Assembly: GCA_035651955.1 (NCBI GenBank)
Contig: DASRES010000089.1
Coordinates: 1 to 38,846, forward strand
From: Acidimicrobiia bacterium
GTDB lineage: Bacteria > Actinomycetota > Acidimicrobiia > IMCC26256 > JAMXLJ01
Direction of reading: 5' to 3'
Length of the DNA stretch: 38,846 nt
The notes under the pieces: model-generated
The model's input: the letters and a program-made list of their open reading frames with translations, nothing else
What the model was told of the DNA's origin: nothing
The model's database searches: none
In this document: positions 15,345 through 24,185 of the stretch, one piece after another
Layout: the number at the start of each line of letters is the position of its first letter
Numbering within the stretch: the first letter of the stretch is position 1
Made by a program: the position numbers and the translations under genes

Positions 15345-17501
15345 CTACTTGATCAGCGGGTCGCGGGGGAGGCCGAGGATGCGCTCGCCGATCTGGTTGC
15401 GCTTGATCTCGGACGTCCCACCCGCGATCGACATCGCGCGATGCATGAGCACGAGGGTGCCGGTGATCGCGCTGACCCCGTCGAGGAACGCGGTGTCCGG
15501 ACCGGTCAGCTCCGCGAGGATCGCGGCCGCCTCGTGCCCGTTCTCCGACAGGACGAGCTTCGTGACGTTGCCCTCGGGCCCCGGTCCGCCGCCGGCGACG
15601 GCGCGGTGCGCGCTCCGCAGGTTGAGCAGGTCGATCGCCTGCGAGCTCGCGACGTAACGGCCGACGCGCGACGCGCCGCCGGGGAGACGGTCCGGGTGTG
15701 CGTCGAGCGGCGGAACGAGCGCGTCCGCCGGCATGCCCATGCCGCCCTGCCCGCCGCCGATGCTGACGCTCTCGTTGCCGAGCGTCGCACGGGCGACGGT
15801 CCAACCGCCGTCGATCGGTCCGACGACGTCGTCGTCGGGGACGAACACGTCGTTGAAGAACACCTCGTTGAAGTCGGAGTTCCCCGTGATCATGCGCAGC
15901 GGGCGCACCTCGACGCCGTCGGCTTCCATGTCGATCACCATCGTCGTGATGCCCGCGTGCTTCGGCGCGTCCGGGTTCGTGCGCACGGTCGCGAACCCGT
16001 AACGGGCGACGTGCGCGCCGCTCGTCCACACCTTCTGCCCGTTGACGAGCCAGCCGCCCTCGACCCTGGTGCCGCGCGTCTTGATGCCCGCAGCGTCGGA
16101 TCCGGCGTCCGGCTCGCTGAAGAGCTGGCACCAGATGACGTCCTGGTTCAGCGCGGGTGGCACCCAGCGCGCGACCTGGTCCTCGGTGGCGTGCTGGATC
16201 AGCGTGAGGATCACCCAACCGGTGATGCCGTACTGCGGCCGCTTGACGCCCGCGGCCGCGAACTCCTGCTCGATCACGAGCTGCTCGATCGCGCCGGCGT
16301 CGCGACCCCACGGCTTGGGCCAGTGCGGCATCACGTATCCCGCGTCGATCATCGCCGCGCGCCGCGCGCTCTCGTCGAGATCGCGGACGCGCCCGACGAA
16401 CGCGCGGACCTCGTCGCGGATCGGCTCGGCCTCGGGCGGCAGGTCGACCGAGCGCTCGCGACGCACGCCACCGCGCACCAGTGCCGTCACGTCCTGCGCG
16501 GCTTCGTCGGCGTCGACGACGGACGCGATCGCGGTCGCACGCCGGAGGTACAGGTGCGCGTCGTGCTCCCAGGTGAAACCGATGCCACCGTGCACCTGGA
16601 TGTTGAGGTTGGCGCACTCGTCGGCCGCGGGCATCGCGAGCGTCGCGGCCATCGCGGCCGTCAAGGAGAGCTGGTCGCCGCCGGTCGACGCCGCGCGCGC
16701 GCCGTCCCACACGGCCGCGGTCGCGAGCTCCGTCGCGACGAGCATGTTGGCGCAGTGGTGCTTGACCGCCTGGAACATCGCGATCGGCCGGCCGAACTGC
16801 TGCCGGTCCTTCGCGTACTGGGCCGCGAGCTCCGTGCACTCGCGCGCCACGCCGGTGGCCTCGGCCGCGAACAGGAGCCGAGCGAGGTCGACGAGCACAC
16901 CACGCGCGCCGGGGATGACGGTCGCCGGCGCGCCGTCGAGCGTCACACGAGCCGACCGGCGCGTCGGGTCGAGGTTCTTCGGCACCTCGATCTTCACGCC
17001 GCCGCGGTCGCGCTCGACGATCGCGACGTCGTCGCCGGCCGCGACCACGAGAACGTCCGCGAGACCACCGCCGATCACGACGCCTGCCGCGCCGGTCGCC
17101 GCACCGGCGCGCACCTCGACGTCGCCGCCGAGCGCGACGGCCGCCGCGCGCGACCCGTCCGCGAGACCCGGCAGCAGCTGCGCCTTCAGGTCGTCGGGCG
17201 CCGTCGCCTCGATCACCGTGCTCGCGACGACCGTGGGCACGAACGGTCCGGGCGCGACCGCGCGGCCGAGCTCCTCCACGACGACCGCGAGCTCGGGGAT
17301 GCCGAAGCCCGAGCCGCCGTGGTCCTCCGGGAGGTGCAGGCCGAGCCACCCGAGGCGGCGCAGCTCGTCCCAGAACGGCGGCAACCCTTCCTCGTCGGCT
17401 TCGAGGAGGGCGCGCGCGGCGCCGCGCGCGTCGTGCTTCCGCAGGAAGTCCGACGCGGTGTCGGCGAGCGCGCGGTGGTCGTCGGTGATCGCGATCGACA
17501 T
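15345..17501 (-). CDS. double-domain acyl-CoA dehydrogenase, FadE34-like
   Basis: This 718-residue protein is two acyl-CoA dehydrogenase domains in one chain. The first (about 1-330) has LHLPEDHGGSGFG, QFGRPIAMFQAVKH and QVHGGIGFTWEHDAHLY. The second (about 345-718) has WCQLFSEPDAGSDAAG, VNGQKVWTSGAH and GGTSEIKRNQIGERIL. Only the second half carries the SEPDAGSD flavin/substrate loop, so the halves are complementary rather than duplicates. This is the layout of FadE34 of mycobacteria, a fused version of the heteromeric dehydrogenases that act on steroid side-chain CoA esters. It should introduce an alpha-beta double bond into a bulky acyl-CoA. It follows the hydrolase gene after 42 bases and is last in an SDR-hydrolase-dehydrogenase set. 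The stop is 12 bases beyond hairpin copy 3. Confidence 0.9.
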   Translation of the reverse strand: MSIAITDDHRALADTASDFLRKHDARGAARALLEADEEGLPPFWDELRRLGWLGLHLPEDHGGSGFGIPELAVVVEELGRAVAPGPFVPTVVASTVIEATAPDDLKAQLLPGLADGSRAAAVALGGDVEVRAGAATGAAGVVIGGGLADVLVVAAGDDVAIVERDRGGVKIEVPKNLDPTRRSARVTLDGAPATVIPGARGVLVDLARLLFAAEATGVARECTELAAQYAKDRQQFGRPIAMFQAVKHHCANMLVATELATAAVWDGARAASTGGDQLSLTAAMAATLAMPAADECANLNIQVHGGIGFTWEHDAHLYLRRATAIASVVDADEAAQDVTALVRGGVRRERSVDLPPEAEPIRDEVRAFVGRVRDLDESARRAAMIDAGYVMPHWPKPWGRDAGAIEQLVIEQEFAAAGVKRPQYGITGWVILTLIQHATEDQVARWVPPALNQDVIWCQLFSEPDAGSDAAGIKTRGTRVEGGWLVNGQKVWTSGAHVARYGFATVRTNPDAPKHAGITTMVIDMEADGVEVRPLRMITGNSDFNEVFFNDVFVPDDDVVGPIDGGWTVARATLGNESVSIGGGQGGMGMPADALVPPLDAHPDRLPGGASRVGRYVASSQAIDLLNLRSAHRAVAGGGPGPEGNVTKLVLSENGHEAAAILAELTGPDTAFLDGVSAITGTLVLMHRAMSIAGGTSEIKRNQIGERILGLPRDPLIK

Positions 17502-17543
17502 CGGTCCAGACCCCTTCTCCTGCCCGTCGCGAGCGACGAGACG

Positions 17544-18560
17544 TTACGTGCTCCTGACCGTGGCGGCCCAGGCGGCCCACGCGCCGATGCGCCGCCACAG
17601 CAGCTCGCGGGTGCCCCCGAAGTTGTGCATGTGCGCCATGCGCGGGCAGACGAAGAGGTCCACGGACGGGCTCGACAGGTACGCGCGCACCTCGCCGCGC
17701 GGGTCGGGCACGACGTCGCGCTCCCCGACCGCGACGAGCACCGGGCAGCGGACCGCGGCGGCCTCGGGCGCGGTCGCACCGGGTGCCAGGCACTGGATCG
17801 CGGCGGCGCCCGGCACGGTGCTCGACGCCCACGGCGGGGGGTCGCCGTGGCGGGTCGGGAAGTCGTCGAGGTCGCGCCGGACGACTTCGGCGTCCACGTC
17901 GTCGAAGTGGAACCCCCACGCCATCGCGTCGAGCGCGGCCGGGGGCGCGTCGGCGAGCGCCGGTGCGTTGGTCACGATCCCCGACGACGGCGACGCGTCG
18001 CGCGGGATCCACGGCATGACGATCGGCGGTTCGCCCGGCCGGCTCGGTGGCTCGGTGTGCACGACGCTGTAGCCGAGCACGGCGATGCCGTCGTAGGCAT
18101 GGAAGCGGCCCTGCTGCAGGACGGTGAACGCGCCGCCCATCGACTGCCCGATGCCGAGCAGCAACGCGTCCGTGACGCGCGGGAAACCGTCCGCGAGCGT
18201 CCCGTCGCGGAGACGGTCGAGCACGTGCTGCTCGGCCGCGTGGTTGGCCGCGACGACGGGTGCGAACGACAGGCGGTCGGGATCGTGGTGAACGGTGCTG
18301 CCCCCGACGCCGAGATGGTCGACCGACACGAACACCCAGCCCCGCTCCGCGTGCCAGGTCGCCTGCGCGCCCGACCCGGGACCGGGAAGGGCCTCGGTGT
18401 AGTACCCGCGTGAGTAGCCGCCGCCCGGCTTCGCGAAGCAGAGGACGGGCTGCGGCGCGAGCTCGTCGGGCAGCGTGACCGTCATCGCGACGCGCGCGGG
18501 CTCGTCGAGCCCGGCGGCGTCGGTGACGTCGACCTGGAGGTCGAGCGCGCGGATGGGCAC
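17544..18560 (-). CDS. alpha/beta-hydrolase
   Basis: This 338-residue protein has the alpha/beta-hydrolase triad elements: nucleophile elbow GIGQSMGG with Ser140, an aspartate in AVGERDVVPDP, and a histidine in CPRMAHMHNFGG. There is no signal peptide, so it should be cytoplasmic. It may hydrolyse an ester, lactone or thioester; a lactone or ester would be the expected product of the Baeyer-Villiger enzyme at 637-2259, but the two are not in one operon. The GTG at 18560 follows the SDR stop after six bases with no clear ribosome site, so translation is probably coupled. The 42-base gap to the dehydrogenase gene keeps all three in one operon. Confidence 0.82.
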   Translation of the reverse strand: MPIRALDLQVDVTDAAGLDEPARVAMTVTLPDELAPQPVLCFAKPGGGYSRGYYTEALPGPGSGAQATWHAERGWVFVSVDHLGVGGSTVHHDPDRLSFAPVVAANHAAEQHVLDRLRDGTLADGFPRVTDALLLGIGQSMGGAFTVLQQGRFHAYDGIAVLGYSVVHTEPPSRPGEPPIVMPWIPRDASPSSGIVTNAPALADAPPAALDAMAWGFHFDDVDAEVVRRDLDDFPTRHGDPPPWASSTVPGAAAIQCLAPGATAPEAAAVRCPVLVAVGERDVVPDPRGEVRAYLSSPSVDLFVCPRMAHMHNFGGTRELLWRRIGAWAAWAATVRST

Positions 18561-18566
18561 GTGCTG

Positions 18567-19325
18567 CTACTTCGGCGCGAAGCGCTGCCCCGCGTCGAGC
18601 CGGATCGTGGAGCCGTTCAGCATTGGCGTCTCGACGATCGCGACGGCCAGACGCGCGTACTCCTCGGGCCGACCCATGCGCTTCGGAAACGCGGCATCCT
18701 TGGTGAGCGCGTCGGCGAACTCGTCGGGGATGCCCTTCGTGATGCCGGTGCTGAAGAGGCTCGGCGCGATCGCGACCGCGCGGATGCCCAGGCTGCCGAG
18801 ATCGCGTGCCATCGTGAACACCATCCCCGCGATGCCGGCCTTCGCCGCGGTGTACGCGACCTGGCCGATCTGCCCCTCGAAGGCGGCGATCGACGCGGTG
18901 TCGATGATGACGCCCCGCTCGCCGTCCTCGGGCTCGTTCCTCGCCATCGCGTCGGCCTGGAGCCGGTTGAGGTTGAACGTCGCGATCAGGTTGAGCTCGA
19001 TCACGCGCCGGAAGTCGGCGATCGGGTGCGGTCCGTTCTTGGTCAGCGTCCGCATCGCGATGCCCCCGCCGGCGGTGTTCACCGCGATGTGGAGACCCCC
19101 GAGCTTCCCGACCGCGTCGGCGATCGCGCGTTCGACGCCGTCGTCGTCCATGACGTCGACAGCATGAAAGGTGCCGTCGAGCGCGGATGCGACCTCGTCG
19201 CCGGCCGAGCTGGGCAGGTCGAGGATCGCGATCGACGCGCCCTTCTCATGCAGGACCTCCGCGGTGGCGCGTGCCATGCCCGACGCGCCGCCGACGACGA
19301 CGGCCTTCTTCCCCTCGATGTCCAC
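18567..19325 (-). CDS. SDR-family 3-hydroxyacyl-CoA dehydrogenase-like
   Basis: This 252-residue short-chain dehydrogenase has VGGASGMA (11-18) for the cofactor and the catalytic set S145, Y158, K162 (YTAAK). The segment TASIAAFEGQIGQVAY and the length match HSD10-type enzymes, which oxidise 3-hydroxyacyl-CoA with NAD+ in beta-oxidation. That activity would fit the acyl-CoA dehydrogenase two genes downstream. I chose GTG 19325 because the fold starts there; an in-frame extension of 62 residues upstream is Arg/Pro-rich and overlaps the opposite gene's promoter region. GGTGG just upstream is a weak ribosome site. Confidence 0.85.
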   Translation of the reverse strand: MDIEGKKAVVVGGASGMARATAEVLHEKGASIAILDLPSSAGDEVASALDGTFHAVDVMDDDGVERAIADAVGKLGGLHIAVNTAGGGIAMRTLTKNGPHPIADFRRVIELNLIATFNLNRLQADAMARNEPEDGERGVIIDTASIAAFEGQIGQVAYTAAKAGIAGMVFTMARDLGSLGIRAVAIAPSLFSTGITKGIPDEFADALTKDAAFPKRMGRPEEYARLAVAIVETPMLNGSTIRLDAGQRFAPK

Positions 19326-19417
19326 CCCACCACCCCCGGTGCGATCGTGCGAATGCAAGAGTGTGCGGCCGCGGTCGCGACCCGAGCGGGGAGCATGGAA
19401 GCACGCGGCGGATCGAG

Positions 19418-20590
19418 ATGGCGAACGAGGTGACGGACGCACGGCAGCGACCGCTGATCGCGTACCCGGACGGCGCGGACTCTGCGCGGGTCGCGCCGCG
19501 CGCCGCGGCACGGCTCGCCGGCTTCGCCGAGGTCGAGCTCGACGTGCTGCTCGGGTGGACGCCCGAGGACCGTCCGTGGCTCGCGTCCGACGCGTTGCGC
19601 GGCACGACCGTCATGGCCGGCTACGCGCTCGCGTCGGCCGTGCGCGACGGCCGCCTCCGGTACGTGCCGACGAGGCTCTCCGTCGTGCCGCAACTCGTGG
19701 CGCAGGCCGCGCCCGACGTCGCGGTCGTGACCGGGGTCCGGCGCGGCACACGCCTCGCCTACCGCGGGACGGTCGGTTGGGGTCCGGCGGCGACGCGGGC
19801 GGCGCGGCGCGTGGTGGTCGAGGTCGACGCAGGCACGCCCGACCTGGGCGCGCCGCTGATCGAGGGCGACGTCGTCGCGGTCGTCGAGCGCGAGGGCGGT
19901 GCAACGGCGGCCGCACCACGCGCGTGCGACGACGTCGACCTCGCGATCGGTCGTCGCGTCGCTGCCCTGCTGCCCGACGACGCGACGATCCAGCTCGGTC
20001 CCGGCGGCATCGCGGAGGCGATCGTCGCGGGGATCGAACGTCCCGTCCGCGTCTTCTCCGGGCTCCTGACCGAGTCGACCGCCGTGCTCGCACAACGCGG
20101 GCTCCTCGCCGGCACTGCGGTCGCGGGCTACGTGTGGGGCGACGACGCGATCGTCGACCTCGCGCGCGCGGGCCGCCTCCGGCTCGAGCCGGTCGAGACG
20201 ACGCACGACGTCAGCGGCGTCGGCGCGATCGAACGGTTCGTCGCGTGCAACACCGCGTTGCAGGTCGGGCTCGACGGCGCGGTGAACGTCGAACGCGTCG
20301 GGACGCGCGTCGTCGCGGGCATCGGCGGCCACGCCGACTTCTGCGCGGCCGCGTCGCGGTCACGAGGCGGGATGTCGGTGATCGCGCTGCGATCGACCGA
20401 CCGTCGTGGCAACTCGACGATCGTGCCACGCGTCGACGTCGTCTCCACGCCGCGTTGCGACGTCGACCTCGTCGTCACCGAGCACGGCGTCGCCGACCTC
20501 CGCGATCGGACCGACGACGAGCGCGCCGCGCGCATGGTTGCGGTCGCGGCACCGCAGCACCGTGCGGGGCTCGCACGGAGTTCGACGTAG
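19418..20590 (+). CDS. acetyl-CoA hydrolase/CoA-transferase family protein
   Basis: This 390-residue protein matches the acetyl-CoA hydrolase/4-hydroxybutyrate CoA-transferase family. Visible signatures are IQLGPGGIAEAIV, RVFSGLLTES, FVACNTALQVGLDGAVNVE, GIGGHADFCAAA, STIVPRVDVVSTPR and VTEHGVADLR. It should move CoA between acids, or hydrolyse a CoA ester, to recycle CoA or activate a pathway acid. The ATG at 19418 was chosen because the fold starts soon after; in-frame codons before it overlap the divergent SDR. It is a single gene between divergent and convergent neighbours. The 92-base region upstream shows no clear promoter element. Confidence 0.87.
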   Translation: MANEVTDARQRPLIAYPDGADSARVAPRAAARLAGFAEVELDVLLGWTPEDRPWLASDALRGTTVMAGYALASAVRDGRLRYVPTRLSVVPQLVAQAAPDVAVVTGVRRGTRLAYRGTVGWGPAATRAARRVVVEVDAGTPDLGAPLIEGDVVAVVEREGGATAAAPRACDDVDLAIGRRVAALLPDDATIQLGPGGIAEAIVAGIERPVRVFSGLLTESTAVLAQRGLLAGTAVAGYVWGDDAIVDLARAGRLRLEPVETTHDVSGVGAIERFVACNTALQVGLDGAVNVERVGTRVVAGIGGHADFCAAASRSRGGMSVIALRSTDRRGNSTIVPRVDVVSTPRCDVDLVVTEHGVADLRDRTDDERAARMVAVAAPQHRAGLARSST

Positions 20591-20635
20591 CACCTGGTCG
20601 CGGTCGCGTTCCCCGTGCGGTGTCGGACGTCCGCC

Positions 20636-21862
20636 TCAACGCCAGGTGAGCACGAGGTCCTTCACGTGGCGGAGGCCGGGCGGGTACTCGAGCTGCTCGT
20701 GCCCGGGCTTGATCCAGTAGTCGGGGATGCGCCGGTGCCATTCGCGCAACGCGATGCGCAGCTCACGGCGCGCAAGGTGCGACCCGAGACAGCGGTGGAC
20801 CCCACCACCGAAGGCGATGTGACGGTTGACCTTCCGGTCGAAGCGCACCTCGAACCCGTCGGGGAACTCCTTCGGGTCGACGTTCGCCGCGCCGTACATC
20901 ACCATCACCGCGGTGCCCTCGGCGACCTTCGCGCCGTTCGGGAGCTCGGTGTCGCGCGTCGCGACGCGCGGCACGCCGGCCGGGACCGGTGACTCCCAGC
21001 GCAACAGCTCCTCCACCGCGGTCGGGATGCACGACAGGTCGGTCGCGATCTGGCGGCGGTGGTCCGGGTGCGTCGCGAGGAACGCGTACATGCACGTGAG
21101 CGAGTCGCTCACGGTGTCGAGCCCGGCGATGAGGAACAGGAAGCAGATGTCGAGCACGTCCTCGCGCGTCAGCCGCTCGCCGTCGATCTCCGCCGTGACG
21201 AACCCCGAGATCACGTCGTCCGTCGGATGCGCGCGCCGTGCGTCAACGAGCGCGCCGAAGTAGTCGTAGATCTCCTGACCGGTCCGGTCCATGACCGCGG
21301 CGCGCGCGTCGGGATCGAGCAGCGCGTCCGGCTCGAGCTTCTCCGGGTGGAGGATCCCGTCGCGCATGCGCAGGAACATGCGCAGCTCCTCCTCGGGCAG
21401 GCCCATCAACCCGAGGAACACCGAGCTCGGGAGGATCTCCGCGAACTGCTCGGTGAAGTTGCACTCGCCGTCGTCCACGAAGTCGTCGAGGAGCGCGTCG
21501 ACGCGGCGGGTGATGTCCTCCTCCTGCGCATCCATCCGCTTCGGCGCGAACAGCGGGTCGAGCAGCTTCCGGTACTTCGCGTGCTGGGGCGGGTCGACGT
21601 TCAACGGGATCAGCGGGCGGACGTTCCCCAGCTTCATCTCGACGCGCGACGAGAACAGCTCGTGATGGCGGAGGACGTGCTCGGTGATCGAGCGGTCGAA
21701 GCTCATCGCGAACCCGTCCATCGGCTCGACGAACCCGCCCTGCTCGATCATCGCGAGGTACCGCGGTTGCGGATCGGCGAGGTCGACCATGACGCCGAGG
21801 GCGTCGGGGGTCAGCTCGCTCACGGCCGTCGCGTCGGGCGCGTCGTCGGTGGTCTCGGTCAT
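20636..21862 (-). CDS. cytochrome P450
   Basis: This 408-residue soluble bacterial P450 has the heme loop FGGGVHRCLGSH (351-362, thiolate C358), the I-helix motif AGLDTVS with the acid-alcohol pair replaced by Asp-Thr, and EELLR as the K-helix ExxR. It needs a ferredoxin and reductase, neither of which is in the window. It would hydroxylate a hydrophobic substrate such as a terpene, steroid or fatty acid. The ATG at 21862 has GGGAGAG four bases upstream. It converges on the CoA-transferase after a 45-base gap in which I see no strong hairpin. It diverges from the sulfotransferase gene across 79 bases. Confidence 0.93.
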   Translation of the reverse strand: MTETTDDAPDATAVSELTPDALGVMVDLADPQPRYLAMIEQGGFVEPMDGFAMSFDRSITEHVLRHHELFSSRVEMKLGNVRPLIPLNVDPPQHAKYRKLLDPLFAPKRMDAQEEDITRRVDALLDDFVDDGECNFTEQFAEILPSSVFLGLMGLPEEELRMFLRMRDGILHPEKLEPDALLDPDARAAVMDRTGQEIYDYFGALVDARRAHPTDDVISGFVTAEIDGERLTREDVLDICFLFLIAGLDTVSDSLTCMYAFLATHPDHRRQIATDLSCIPTAVEELLRWESPVPAGVPRVATRDTELPNGAKVAEGTAVMVMYGAANVDPKEFPDGFEVRFDRKVNRHIAFGGGVHRCLGSHLARRELRIALREWHRRIPDYWIKPGHEQLEYPPGLRHVKDLVLTWR

Positions 21863-21906
21863 CGTCTCTCCCGGGGGTCACGCGATCACCCACGAGCTTC
21901 GCACGC

Positions 21907-21935
21907 CGCGCGACGCGTCGCGCGCGCAGTACGGT
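21907..21935 (+). promoter_or_regulatory. leaderless promoter with 18-base palindrome
   Basis: TACGGT at 21930-21935 is a -10 candidate that puts the start point at the GTG (21942). Just upstream, 21907-21924 is a perfect 18-base palindrome (CGCGCGACG and its complement) over the -35 region. It sits in the 79-base divergent gap. Because the DNA is so rich in CG steps, such palindromes occur by chance; the location makes it worth noting. Confidence 0.4.
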
Positions 21936-21941
21936 CCGCCC

Positions 21942-23111
21942 GTGATCGACCTGGAGCTCGACCCGCTCCTCGCGGAGGCGCGGCGCCGTGCGGGGGGCCT
22001 CGAAGATCTCGGGCCGGGACCGTTCGTCGAGCCGTTCGCGCTGTTCCTCGAGTCGCTCGAGCGCGAGGCGCGGCTGAACGACCTCGGGCGGGTCATCGCG
22101 CGCGAGCGCGCGCTCCTCCATACCGTCAACCGGTTGCAGTACGTCGACGACCGCAAGCGGTTCCCCGCGATCGCGGGTGAGCGCATCGTGAAGCCGGTGT
22201 TCATCGTCGGGCTGCCCCGGACCGGCACGACGATCCTCCACGACATCCTCGCCCAGGACCCGGCGAATCGCGCCCCGATGACGTGGGAGGTGATGTTCCC
22301 GTCCCCGCCGCCGGAAGCCACGACGTTCCATACAGACCCCCGGATCGTGCGCTGCGCCGCGACGTTCCCTTCCGTCGCCGAGGAGGACGACCACGCGCGC
22401 GCGTTCAAGGCGATGCACCCGATGGGCGCGACGCTCTCGCAGGAGTGCGTCGTCATGATGGGCGAGGCGATGTGCACGCCGTTGTTCCACAACCAGTTCC
22501 GCGTCCCGACGTACCAGGACTGGGTCGACGACGACGCCGACTGGTCGCACGTGTACGCGTTCCACGAGCGGCAGCTGCAGCACCTGCAGTGGCACAACCC
22601 CGGCGACCGGTGGATCCTGAAGACCGGCGCACACATGTGGGCCATCGACGCGCTCCTCGCGCGGTACCCGGACGCGCGGATCGTGTTCACCCACCGTGAT
22701 CCCGTCGAGTCGATGACCTCGTACGCGAGCCTGACGACGCTCGTCCGTTCGAAGGGGAGCGACGACGTCGACCGCTTCGAGATCGCCGACGACTGGACGG
22801 CGCGTCTGCGCAAGGTGTTGATGCGCGCCGTCGACGCCCGCCGGAGGGATCATCCCGACGCGCGCTTCCACGACATGTTCTTCCGCGAGTTCGTGCGCGA
22901 CCAGTTCGGCGTCGTGGAGCAGATCTACGATGCGCTCGCTCTTCCCATGAGCGGCGCGGCCGCCGACCGGATGCGCGCGTTCATCGACGACAACCCGCAG
23001 GGCAAGCACGGCGTGCACGCGTACACGCCCGAGCAGTTCGGCGTCGTTCCCGAGAAGGTGCGCGAGGAGTTCTCCGAGTACATCGCGCACTTCGACCTCG
23101 CACCGGAGTAG
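21942..23111 (+). CDS. sulfotransferase-family protein, copy 1
   Basis: This 389-residue protein has the PAPS 5'-phosphosulfate loop FIVGLPRTGTT (87-97) and the 3'-phosphate motif HRDPVESMTSY (about 235-245), with a family-typical DNPQGKHGVHAYTPEQFG near the C-terminus. It belongs to the large bacterial sulfotransferase group of about 390 residues, for which substrates are mostly unknown. The GTG at 21942 lies six bases after TACGGT with no ribosome site. The next gene, an MDR reductase, follows after six bases. The pair recurs once directly downstream. Confidence 0.85.
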   Translation: MIDLELDPLLAEARRRAGGLEDLGPGPFVEPFALFLESLEREARLNDLGRVIARERALLHTVNRLQYVDDRKRFPAIAGERIVKPVFIVGLPRTGTTILHDILAQDPANRAPMTWEVMFPSPPPEATTFHTDPRIVRCAATFPSVAEEDDHARAFKAMHPMGATLSQECVVMMGEAMCTPLFHNQFRVPTYQDWVDDDADWSHVYAFHERQLQHLQWHNPGDRWILKTGAHMWAIDALLARYPDARIVFTHRDPVESMTSYASLTTLVRSKGSDDVDRFEIADDWTARLRKVLMRAVDARRRDHPDARFHDMFFREFVRDQFGVVEQIYDALALPMSGAAADRMRAFIDDNPQGKHGVHAYTPEQFGVVPEKVREEFSEYIAHFDLAPE

Positions 23112-23117
23112 CAGCCG

Positions 23118-24185
23118 ATGCCGGACACCATGCGCGCCTGGCGGACGCACGCGTACGGCGCGCCGCGTGACGCGCTGTCGCTCGACACCGTGCCGATCCC
23201 GGATCCGGAGGCGGGCGAGGTGCGCGTCCGCGTGCACGCGGTGCCGCTCAACCTCAACGACCTCGAGCGCATCACCGGCGGCAACATGATGGTGCGCCCG
23301 GAGCTGCCCGCGATCCCGGGGATGGAGGTGATGGGCGTCGTCGATGCGTGCGGTGAGGGCGTGGACGACGCGTGGCACGGCCGCCGCGTCGTCGCGATCG
23401 CGAAAGGCGCGACCGGTGGCTTCGCCGAGCACGCGATCTGCCCGGTCGTCGGGACGTTTCCCATGCCGGACGACATCGCGCTCCCCGGCGCGGCCGCGCT
23501 CTTCTTCCCGTTCCATCTCGCGTGGCTCGGGCTGTTCGACCGCGCCGGCCTCGAGAAGGGCGAGTCCGTGTTGATCCACGCGGCGGCGGGCGGCGCCGGG
23601 TCGGCGGCGGTCCAGCTCGCGAAGCACGCCGGTGCACGCGTGTTCGCGGCGGCCGGTGGGCCCGAGAAGGTCGCGTTGTGTCGTGAGCTGGGTGCCGACC
23701 TCGCGATCGACTACACGGCGAACGACTTCGCACCGGTCGTGCTGCGCGAGACCGGTGGCCGCGGCGTCGACGTCGTGTTCGACAACGTCGGCGAGGCGGT
23801 CATGGAGCAGTCGATGAACGCGCTCGCGTACAACGGCCGCTACGTGATGATGGGGTTCGCGTCGAACAAGGCGGTGGCAGACGAGCAGTTCCTCGTCCCG
23901 CGCCGCATCGCGCTCGGGAACATGAAGCTGTGCGGCGTCCTGCTGTCCTACGCGGACGACGACCGCGCCGGGCTCGTGAAGACCGCGCTGGGCTGGAACC
24001 TGCCGCCCGCACGCCTCGGCGCGCAGATCATGACGGACGTGATCCGGCTCGTGCGCGACGGTGCCGTGCGACCGGTCGTCGGAAAGGTCGTGGGTTTCGA
24101 CGAGATCCCGGCCGCGATCGAAGCGATGGCGGACCGCCGGACGACGGGCCGCACGGTGGTGGTCGTCGATCCCGAGGCCGCGTGA
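23118..24185 (+). CDS. zinc-free MDR reductase (quinone-oxidoreductase-like), copy 1
   Basis: This 355-residue medium-chain reductase has the NADPH motif IHAAAGGAGSAAVQLAKHAG and GRGVDVVFDNVG. It lacks the catalytic zinc cysteines, as in NADPH:quinone oxidoreductase or enoyl reductase relatives. It probably reduces an activated double bond or quinone in solution. The ATG at 23118 is six bases after the sulfotransferase stop. Its TGA overlaps the GTG of the next sulfotransferase (GTGA). The 25339-26403 product has the same length class and motif order, so the two look like paralogues with considerable divergence. Confidence 0.87.
   Translation: MPDTMRAWRTHAYGAPRDALSLDTVPIPDPEAGEVRVRVHAVPLNLNDLERITGGNMMVRPELPAIPGMEVMGVVDACGEGVDDAWHGRRVVAIAKGATGGFAEHAICPVVGTFPMPDDIALPGAAALFFPFHLAWLGLFDRAGLEKGESVLIHAAAGGAGSAAVQLAKHAGARVFAAAGGPEKVALCRELGADLAIDYTANDFAPVVLRETGGRGVDVVFDNVGEAVMEQSMNALAYNGRYVMMGFASNKAVADEQFLVPRRIALGNMKLCGVLLSYADDDRAGLVKTALGWNLPPARLGAQIMTDVIRLVRDGAVRPVVGKVVGFDEIPAAIEAMADRRTTGRTVVVVDPEAA

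Noticed and set aside
15315-18413. A 1032-residue open frame opposite the acyl-CoA dehydrogenase.
   Set aside because: It is rich in Arg, Asp and His with no domain; the minus-strand genes there are clear. It is an artefact of codon bias at third positions.
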